Source of the DNA: Solobacterium sp.
Lineage (GTDB): Bacteria > Bacillota_I > Bacilli_A > Erysipelotrichales > Erysipelotrichaceae
Assembly (NCBI GenBank): GCA_016284975.1
Contig: JAEEPV010000224.1
Span: 1 to 6,238 of the forward strand
Length of the DNA: 6,238 nt
Direction of reading: 5' to 3'
Part shown: positions 1 to 5,226 of the stretch, one piece after another
Layout: every line of letters begins with the position of its first letter
How positions within the stretch are numbered: position 1 is the first letter of the stretch
The notes under the pieces: generated by a model
The model's database searches: none
What the model was told of the DNA's origin: nothing
Seen by the model: the letters and a program-made list of their open reading frames with translations, nothing else
Position numbers and translations under genes: made by a program

Positions 1-60
1 CACCAGGATCAGTGCAGTCCAGATGAGAAAATTGCGTTTGCGGAGTTCTTTCGTTGTCAT
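1..60 (-). CDS. N-terminal fragment of a probable membrane protein, cut by the window edge
   Basis: Reading leftward from an ATG at 60-58, 20 codons stay open to the window edge. The peptide starts MTTKELRKRN and continues FLIWTALILV, a short positively charged stretch followed by a hydrophobic run. That is the usual start of an inner-membrane protein with its N-terminus inside, or of an uncleaved signal anchor. The frame is open further upstream to a TGA near 130, but no other ATG, GTG or TTG start occurs there. A possible Shine-Dalgarno AAAGG lies only two bases before the ATG, which is too close to be typical, and a TATAAT box lies ten bases upstream of the ATG. The gene diverges from the penicillin-binding protein gene. 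Too little is visible to name a family, and the start itself is an inference. Confidence 0.5.
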   Translation of the reverse strand, partial: MTTKELRKRNFLIWTALILV

Positions 61-69
61 TGCCTTTAT

Positions 70-97
70 ATTATAGGAAATTCCCGGTTTCCGGTAA
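70..97 (-). promoter_or_regulatory. Possible leftward promoter for the divergent membrane-protein gene
   Basis: A perfect TATAAT lies on the minus strand at 75-70. The best -35 candidate is TTACCG at 97-92 with a 16-base spacer, only three of six bases matching TTGACA. Transcription would begin near 63-64, leaving a leader of only a few bases before the ATG at 60. The spacer contains the short palindrome GGAAATTCC (76-84). The -10 is convincing; the -35 and the assignment to this gene are not certain. Confidence 0.4.
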
Positions 98-133
98 GGA
101 AAACGTGAAAATACATTTAAAATGTTTCATACG

Positions 134-161
134 TTGCAAAACAAGTTTTGTTCTATAATAT
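134..161 (+). promoter_or_regulatory. Probable promoter of the penicillin-binding protein gene
   Basis: TATAAT at 154-159 is a perfect -10 box in an AT-rich stretch. The best -35 match is TTGCAA at 134-139 (four of six bases of TTGACA), but the spacer to TATAAT is only 14 bases. The overlapping TAATAT at 156-161 gives a better 16-base spacer with a weaker -10. Transcription would start around 166-169, leaving a leader of about 50 bases before the ATG at 217. The odd spacing suggests either a promoter needing an activator or use of the shifted -10. Confidence 0.5.
137..150. repeat. Small inverted repeat between the -35 and -10 boxes, possible operator
   Basis: CAAAAC at 137-142 and GTTTTG at 145-150 are perfect inverted arms separated by AA. 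An alternative reading in the same bases is AACAA (140-144) with TTGTT (148-152). The element lies exactly in the promoter spacer, where a bound repressor or a DNA-twisting activator would act. At six bases per arm it could be chance in AT-rich DNA, so the operator role is inference. Confidence 0.3.
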
Positions 162-177
162 GGAGGCGGATAAAATT

Positions 178-203
178 CATTCCGTTCATGCGGATGTTTT
201 TTT
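178..203 (+). promoter_or_regulatory. Weak leader hairpin followed by a T7 tract, possible attenuator
   Basis: CAT (178-180) and CCG (182-184) can pair with CGG (191-193) and ATG (194-196) around a six-base loop, with T181 bulged. The stem is followed at once by seven T residues (197-203). This resembles a weak intrinsic terminator inside the leader, ending 13 bases before the ATG at 217. TCCG at 181-184 could instead pair with CGGA at 167-170, since GCGGAT occurs twice (166-171 and 190-195), so two mutually exclusive folds can be drawn. The stem is short, so attenuation is speculative. Confidence 0.2.
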
Positions 204-216
204 GAGTTTTGTCTGA

Positions 217-3045
217 ATGGTAAAGCATATGTCAAAGAATAGCTTTAAAAATAACAAGGAAAACAAAAAAGGCGGCGCTCCGGTTCCTCCTCCTTTTCCT
301 GGTAAAGAATCCGTTCAGTCTGCAGCAGCACCGGAACTTCCGGCGTTCAACAGGGAAGAAGAGATCCGGAAGGCTGCGGCAGCGGCTCATTCGGTACCGA
401 AAAATGCTGTACAGAATGAGGATGAAGAACTCACCCTCTTTACCGGCAGTCTGAAAAAGGTTGAGGATGAACCGGAAATTTTCCGTACCGCAGCCAATGC
501 GGCGATGCATGCTGCGGAAGAACCGGAAGCTTCGGAAACAAAGAACGAAGAAGCGAAGACCAAAACAGCTTCTTCCGTCACGGAAGAAAAACCGGCATCG
601 GAAACAAAGCCGGGATCTGCCTCCATCCGTGAGACAAAGGAAACGAAAGAGAGTAAAACCGCGGATCCGAAAACAAAGGATGGAAAAGCAGAAGATACTG
701 CGGAAAAAGAAAAATCCGTATCCCCTGCCGTCTATCCGATCAAGATACCGCCGGTACCTACAGGCGAAAAAGCAAGTGAGGCGAATGCAAAGAACGTCCT
801 CAGTCCGGCTTCCATTAAACCGGCACGCGTAAGACGCATCACCAAGCAGAAGAACACGGCACCGGTACCGGAAGCGGCGAAGAAGCCAAAATACCGGACC
901 GGAAAGATCCTTGTCGGATTGTTTATATTCGCTCTGGTCTGTGGGTTTGCAGGCGGATTCGGCGGCTTCATGTGGTTTGAGAAGATGATCGCAAACGTTC
1001 CGCCGTTAGACGTCGGCAAACGAGAAGAATATTCTCAGGCTTCCAAGCTGTATGATGCCAGCGGAAACTTTCTGGCAGAATACGGCACGAACGAAAATGT
1101 CGAGTGGGCAGATTCCGATGAAATTCCGCAGCAGCTGAAAGATGCATTTATTGCGATTGAGGATGAGCGCTTCTATACGCATAACGGCATCGACCTGAAG
1201 CGTCTGATCGGTGCAGTCATCGGCCAGGTCACCGGAAATGCACACTATGGTGCCAGTACGATCACACAGCAGCTGATCAAGAATACCCACCTGACACAGG
1301 CAGTCACCTATGAGCGAAAGGCAATGGAAATCCACCTTGCGCTTGAACTGGAAAAAGTCATGTCCAAGGATGATATTCTCACCTGGTACATGAACACGCT
1401 GTTCTTGGGAGATTCCAACTATGGAATCAAGGTTGCGGCAGAAGACTACTTCGGCAAAACACTGGATGAGCTTTCCCTGAAGGAATGTGCGATCCTTGCC
1501 GGGCTTGCCCAGTCTCCCAACCAGTACAACCCGAGACTGAACAAGCTCAAGGGTGATATGACTCCTTCCAATACAAGAGCCAATAACGTTCTTTATAAGA
1601 TGTATGAAACCGGCAAGATTACAGAGAGCCAGTATCAGAACGCACTCAATGAACCGCTGACGGTACTTGATAACTCCCGTCGGTATGAACTGTATAACTA
1701 TCCGATCTATGTAGAATACGCAGTTGAAGACGTCGCAACAAAACTGCTTGAAGCGGAAGAAGCGGAAATCAATGATGATACGCTCTACGAGAAAAAGCAG
1801 TGGCTTCGTACCGCCGGCTACATTATCTACACTGCATTTGACAAGAATATTCAGGACATCGCTCAGGAAGCGATCACAAACTTTGCCCGCTACCCTGCTA
1901 CCGTTACCGGCACCCAGGTAGAAGCCAGTGCCGTGATCATGGATCAGCATACCGGTGAAGTCGTTGCGATGGTCGGCGGACGTGAAGAACCGACTGAACC
2001 GGAAGGCTTCAACCGTGCGACCGACAGTACCCAGGCAGTCGGCTCCTCCATTAAGCCACTTTCCGTCTATGCCCCGGCATGTGAGACCGGTGATTATCCG
2101 GGCACGACTGTCATGGATACGCAGGAAAGCATTCAGGGCTATGGCGCAGATAACAGCTATCCAAATGGTGATCATACCGGATCTGCCATTACGATGCGAA
2201 GAGCGCTTGAGCTTTCTCACAATATTCCGGCTGCCCGCTTCCTTCTGGAACATGTCGGAATCGACCGTGCCTATGACTTCATGGTCAAGGAAGGCTTTGC
2301 CCCGGAGAATCTGGCCAAGACCCCTGCCGGACTTGCACTTGGTGCAACGGACGTTACAACACTGGAAATGACAGGTGCCTATGCCTGCCTTGCCAATGGC
2401 GGTGAATACATTGAACCGCATGCCTACAAACGGGTTACCGACCGGTTCGGCAATGAAATCATGAACAGCAGCAATGCGGAGCGGCACAGAGTCTTCTCGC
2501 AGTCGACCGCATGGCTTGTTACGGATATGATGCAGTCGAATATGATCGATGGTTATGGTGTCAACGCAAGACTGAAGAATGTTACTTCAGCCGGTAAGAC
2601 CGGTACGCATGAACATCAGGTCATCTCCTTTGGCGGCTATTCCCCGTACTACACAAGCTTCGTGAGAATCTCCGCAGACGACTATGTCCGGATGATCAAC
2701 AGTTCCTCCTACTATCAGTCAGCAGGACTGTGGCATGCGTATATGCAGCCGATCCATGACGGATTGGAAGACAAGCCGATTCTCGATTATACAGCAGAAG
2801 ATGTCGGCATCCAGAAATACTGGGTGTGCACCAACAGCGGTCAGCTGGCCCAGGACTGGTGCGGCGGACACTGGGAATATGCAGCACCGAACAATGCCCC
2901 TACCGTTTACTGTGAAGGACATCAGTACGGCAGCGGTGATGAAGAGTGGAATGAATGGAACGAAGAAAGCACGATCGACTTCAGCGATCCGGAGTGGTAC
3001 CTCAAGGGCTGGTGGGACGAAGCAGGCAACTTCCATCCATATTGA
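217..3045 (+). CDS. Bifunctional class A penicillin-binding protein (PBP1A type) with long cytoplasmic N-terminus
   Basis: This membrane-anchored peptidoglycan synthase polymerises lipid II into glycan strands (GT51 domain) and cross-links stem peptides (transpeptidase domain) outside the membrane. Residues 1-228 are a low-complexity cytoplasmic tail rich in Ala, Glu, Lys, Thr and Pro, with a proline cluster at 22-28 and a codon-identical SETK repeat (nt 532-543 and 598-609). Residues about 231-252 are the single membrane segment. GT51 motifs are EDERFYTHNG (315-324, catalytic Glu315), GASTITQQ (345-352), ERKAMEIH (366-373, Glu371) and KDDILTWYMN (384-393). Transpeptidase motifs are SSIK (610-613, nucleophile Ser610), SHN (667-669) and KTGT (794-797). 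The tail after 850 has Cys871, Cys882 and Cys899 and a Trp- and acid-rich end. All catalytic motifs are present, so the enzyme looks active. ATG 217 follows a TGA directly; ATG 229 is an alternative start, and neither has a good Shine-Dalgarno site. At 942 residues it is longer than a typical PBP1A because of the tails. It has its own promoter and terminator. Confidence 0.95.
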   Translation: MVKHMSKNSFKNNKENKKGGAPVPPPFPGKESVQSAAAPELPAFNREEEIRKAAAAAHSVPKNAVQNEDEELTLFTGSLKKVEDEPEIFRTAANAAMHAAEEPEASETKNEEAKTKTASSVTEEKPASETKPGSASIRETKETKESKTADPKTKDGKAEDTAEKEKSVSPAVYPIKIPPVPTGEKASEANAKNVLSPASIKPARVRRITKQKNTAPVPEAAKKPKYRTGKILVGLFIFALVCGFAGGFGGFMWFEKMIANVPPLDVGKREEYSQASKLYDASGNFLAEYGTNENVEWADSDEIPQQLKDAFIAIEDERFYTHNGIDLKRLIGAVIGQVTGNAHYGASTITQQLIKNTHLTQAVTYERKAMEIHLALELEKVMSKDDILTWYMNTLFLGDSNYGIKVAAEDYFGKTLDELSLKECAILAGLAQSPNQYNPRLNKLKGDMTPSNTRANNVLYKMYETGKITESQYQNALNEPLTVLDNSRRYELYNYPIYVEYAVEDVATKLLEAEEAEINDDTLYEKKQWLRTAGYIIYTAFDKNIQDIAQEAITNFARYPATVTGTQVEASAVIMDQHTGEVVAMVGGREEPTEPEGFNRATDSTQAVGSSIKPLSVYAPACETGDYPGTTVMDTQESIQGYGADNSYPNGDHTGSAITMRRALELSHNIPAARFLLEHVGIDRAYDFMVKEGFAPENLAKTPAGLALGATDVTTLEMTGAYACLANGGEYIEPHAYKRVTDRFGNEIMNSSNAERHRVFSQSTAWLVTDMMQSNMIDGYGVNARLKNVTSAGKTGTHEHQVISFGGYSPYYTSFVRISADDYVRMINSSSYYQSAGLWHAYMQPIHDGLEDKPILDYTAEDVGIQKYWVCTNSGQLAQDWCGGHWEYAAPNNAPTVYCEGHQYGSGDEEWNEWNEESTIDFSDPEWYLKGWWDEAGNFHPY

Positions 3046-3057
3046 TGAATCGATTCT

Positions 3058-3088
3058 GGAACCGGACATCCGGTTCCTTTTTTCTTTT
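3058..3088 (+). terminator. Rho-independent terminator of the penicillin-binding protein gene
   Basis: GGAACCGG (3058-3065) and CCGGTTCC (3070-3077) form a perfect eight-pair stem around the loop ACAT, followed by TTTTTT, one C, and TTTT (3078-3088). It starts 12 bases after the stop codon ending at 3045. In the opposite direction the stem is not followed by a T-run, so it acts on the rightward transcript only. Confidence 0.9.
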
Positions 3089-3097
3089 CCCAAATAG

Positions 3098-3132
3098 AAA
3101 AAACCGCATCACCCTTTTTGGAATGATGCGGT
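3098..3132 (-). terminator. Rho-independent terminator of the dxr-rseP-galE operon
   Basis: On the minus strand ACCGCATCA (3132-3124) pairs perfectly with TGATGCGGT (3111-3103) around a 12-base loop, whose CC and GG can extend the fold. T residues complementary to 3103-3098 follow, the first also closing the stem. It begins ten bases past the galE stop codon. The rightward side lacks a T-run, so it serves the leftward operon only. Confidence 0.9.
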
Positions 3133-3142
3133 ATTGGTTTGT

Positions 3143-4156
3143 TTACTTAATTCCGTCCGGATTCTTTACCGTGAAGTTCCAGGAGTCACGGCACATCTCA
3201 TCGATGTTGTATTTTGCCTTCCAGTTCAGAAGACGACTGGCCTTTTCGGTATCAGCATAGCACTCTGCGATATCCCCCGGCCGGCGTTCCATGATCTTGT
3301 AGGGGAGTTCCTTTCCGCATGCCTTTTCATAGGCATGGAGCACTTCCAGTACAGAGTAGCCGTTTCCGGTACCGAGGTTGATATAGTCAACGCCTTTGTG
3401 TTCCAGCGCGTATTTAACGGCAGCGATATGACCATCCGCCAGATCAACGACATGAATATAGTCCCGGACTCCGGTTCCGTCTACGGTCGGATAATCATTT
3501 CCCCAGACGCGAAGATATTCCAGTGTACCATTGGCAACTCTTGCGATATAAGGAACGAGGTTGTTCGGGATGCCGTTGGGCACTTCGCCAAGCAGTCCGC
3601 TCTGATGAGCGCCGATCGGGTTGAAATAGCGAAGCAGAAGTACCGACCAGTCTGGATCGGATGCGCACACATCAGCCAGAATCATTTCATTCATCAATTT
3701 GGTGCTGCCATACGGGTTGGTGGTATGGGTCGGGAAATCTTCCTTGATGGGAACGGATTTCGGTGCACCGTATACGGTAGCACTGCTTGAGAAGACCAGT
3801 GTCTTACAGCCGGCTTCTGCCATTGCCTGATACAGGTTGATTGAGCCGCTGATATTGTTTTCGTAATACGTCAGAGGAATCTCCGTTGATTCTCCGACTG
3901 CCTTGTATCCGGCAAAATGAATAACCGCGTCGATCTTGTTCTCCGCAAAGATCTTTCTCAGCCCTTCCTTATCCAGGATATCCGTTTCATAGAACTTTGG
4001 CTTCGTCCCGGTGATCGTCTCAATCCGATCCAGCACTGCCTTATTGGAGTTATACAGGTTGTCCAGTACAACCACGTCATAACCCGACTGAATCAAAGCG
4101 GTAACTGCATGGGAACCGATATATCCGGTTCCGCCTGTAACAAGAATCGTCTGCAT
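3143..4156 (-). CDS. galE: UDP-glucose 4-epimerase, probably also active on N-acetylated sugars
   Basis: This cytoplasmic NAD-dependent enzyme of the extended short-chain dehydrogenase family interconverts UDP-galactose and UDP-glucose, in the Leloir pathway and for supply of surface-polysaccharide precursors. The 337-residue product matches the usual length (338 in E. coli). The Rossmann motif TGGTGYIG is at 7-14, the SSSATVYG strand at 123-130, and the catalytic pair Tyr149 and Lys153 lies in PYGSTK, at the same numbers as in E. coli. RYFNPIGAH (176-184) and RRPGD (291-295) are family landmarks. Position 299, tyrosine in E. coli, is cysteine here, as at Cys307 of human GALE, which predicts acceptance of UDP-GlcNAc and UDP-GalNAc. 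An in-frame ATG at 4177 overlaps the rseP stop as ATGA, but ATG 4156 is chosen because GGAG lies eight bases before it and the Rossmann strand then starts at residue 3. It is the last gene of the operon. Confidence 0.96.
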   Translation of the reverse strand: MQTILVTGGTGYIGSHAVTALIQSGYDVVVLDNLYNSNKAVLDRIETITGTKPKFYETDILDKEGLRKIFAENKIDAVIHFAGYKAVGESTEIPLTYYENNISGSINLYQAMAEAGCKTLVFSSSATVYGAPKSVPIKEDFPTHTTNPYGSTKLMNEMILADVCASDPDWSVLLLRYFNPIGAHQSGLLGEVPNGIPNNLVPYIARVANGTLEYLRVWGNDYPTVDGTGVRDYIHVVDLADGHIAAVKYALEHKGVDYINLGTGNGYSVLEVLHAYEKACGKELPYKIMERRPGDIAECYADTEKASRLLNWKAKYNIDEMCRDSWNFTVKNPDGIK

Positions 4157-4164
4157 AATCATTT

Positions 4165-4172
4165 CTCCTTTT
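4165..4172 (-). promoter_or_regulatory. Ribosome binding site that fixes the galE start
   Basis: AAAAGGAG on the minus strand (4172-4165) is followed by an eight-base spacer and then ATG 4156. The other in-frame ATGs lie upstream of this site (4177) or only two bases after it (4162), so neither fits. Confidence 0.85.
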
Positions 4173-4173
4173 A

Positions 4174-5226
4174 TCATCCCATCATCTTTACGATGTCATT
4201 CCATGTAACAAACACCATCAGTCCGATCAGCAGTACCCAGCAGGCACCCATCAGACCGATCTTGAACTTTTCACTGAGCCGTTTCCCGATTACTGCTTCA
4301 CAGAGTGTGATCACGACCTGTCCGCCATCCAGTACCGGTAAGGGCAGAAGGTTCATAAACCCGACGCTCATGGACAGCTGCGCCATCAGTAAGAGATATC
4401 CGGCAAGTCCATAGCTGACACTCTCCTCCGTCGCACTGTAGATGCCGACTGGTCCGCTCAGCTGCTCAAGATGTCTGCCGAAGATCAGTGTCTTAATGCT
4501 TTCTCCCATCAGCCTGGCAAGATAGCCCATTTCTTTGGCGCCATATTTCCAGCAGTTCAGAAAGTTGACTTTGACCAGATTGGCATTCGGACCCTGAATG
4601 CCGATCCGGTAATAACCGTCTTCTCCCTTTTCTGCGACTGCTTCAATCGTAAGCGGTTGGCCATTACGTTCTACCGTAATTTCCACATGATCGTTATCCA
4701 TCATATAGAAGAACGTCTGCATATCCTCAAAGGTCTTAATCGATGTGTTCCGCTCTCCCTGCGAAAGCGCAGTAATACGGTCTCCTTCCTGAAGACCGGC
4801 CCGCTCTGCCGGGGAGTTTTCCATGACCTTTACGATCCGTGCCTCCGGGGACTCACTGAATGCGCCTGCCCAGAGATAGACCATCGAAAGAATGACAAAA
4901 CAGAGCAGGAAATTCATGAACACGCCGGCCAGCAGGATGATGATCCGCTGCCAGACCGGTTTGTTGTACAGACGCCGATCATCCGGCACCTCAATTTCCG
5001 GATAGGCTTCTTCACTGTTTTCGCCGGCCATCGCCACAAATCCGCCCATCGGGATCAGACGTATTGCATAGAGCGTTTCCTTCCCCTGCTTCTTGAAGAG
5101 CGCCGGTCCCATACCGAAACTGAACTCATAGCAGTATACATTAAACAGCTTGGCCGCCAGCAGATGTCCTGCCTCATGAATACAGATGATGACAGAGAGC
5201 AGGATCAGAAAATATATAATCGTCAT
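4174..5226 (-). CDS. rseP: Site-2 intramembrane zinc metalloprotease, RseP/RasP family
   Basis: This multi-spanning membrane protease (peptidase family M50B) cuts substrates within the membrane. Known relatives cleave anti-sigma factors and leftover signal peptides; the substrate here is not visible. The zinc motif HEAGH is at 17-21 in the first membrane segment, and the third ligand lies in NLLPLPVLDGGQ (292-303, Asp300). MGGFVAMAGE (60-69) matches the membrane re-entrant hairpin region. A second membrane segment lies at about 94-117, and a single PDZ domain at about 125-200 includes AGLQEGDRI (143-151). SGPVGIY is at 257-263, with two further membrane segments at about 275-297 and 322-342. 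At 350 residues it is a complete one-PDZ form, shorter than the roughly 420-450 residues of B. subtilis RasP and E. coli RseP. The family GPxxNF motif reads GVFMNF here, with Val102 in place of Pro. The start ATG shares a base with the dxr stop (TAATG), suggesting translational coupling. Confidence 0.95.
   Translation of the reverse strand: MTIIYFLILLSVIICIHEAGHLLAAKLFNVYCYEFSFGMGPALFKKQGKETLYAIRLIPMGGFVAMAGENSEEAYPEIEVPDDRRLYNKPVWQRIIILLAGVFMNFLLCFVILSMVYLWAGAFSESPEARIVKVMENSPAERAGLQEGDRITALSQGERNTSIKTFEDMQTFFYMMDNDHVEITVERNGQPLTIEAVAEKGEDGYYRIGIQGPNANLVKVNFLNCWKYGAKEMGYLARLMGESIKTLIFGRHLEQLSGPVGIYSATEESVSYGLAGYLLLMAQLSMSVGFMNLLPLPVLDGGQVVITLCEAVIGKRLSEKFKIGLMGACWVLLIGLMVFVTWNDIVKMMG

Noticed and set aside
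188..205. A five-codon frame (MRMFF) in the PBP leader
   Set aside because: The only good Shine-Dalgarno-like sequence, GGAGG at 162-166, is 21 bases upstream, too far for initiation, and the peptide is too short to assess.
160..216. An 18-codon upstream frame from ATG 160 whose TGA directly abuts the PBP ATG at 217
   Set aside because: Tempting as a coupled leader peptide, but the ATG begins right after the -10 box and would lie upstream of the predicted transcription start; no Shine-Dalgarno precedes it.
461..832. A 123-codon Arg/Lys-rich frame on the plus strand within the PBP N-terminal region
   Set aside because: Out-of-frame reading of a low-complexity Glu/Lys-rich segment; no ribosome site and no domain.
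1006..2487. A 493-codon open frame on the minus strand inside the PBP gene
   Set aside because: It lies codon-on-codon opposite the PBP frame, so its stops could arise only opposite TTA, CTA or TCA, which this gene rarely uses; it ends opposite a TTA at 1006-1008. Its product shows no recognisable domain, while the PBP motifs on the plus strand are unambiguous.
3134..3790. A 218-codon open frame on the plus strand opposite galE
   Set aside because: Its start overlaps the galE terminator and stop region, and the product resembles no family; galE explains the coding signal.
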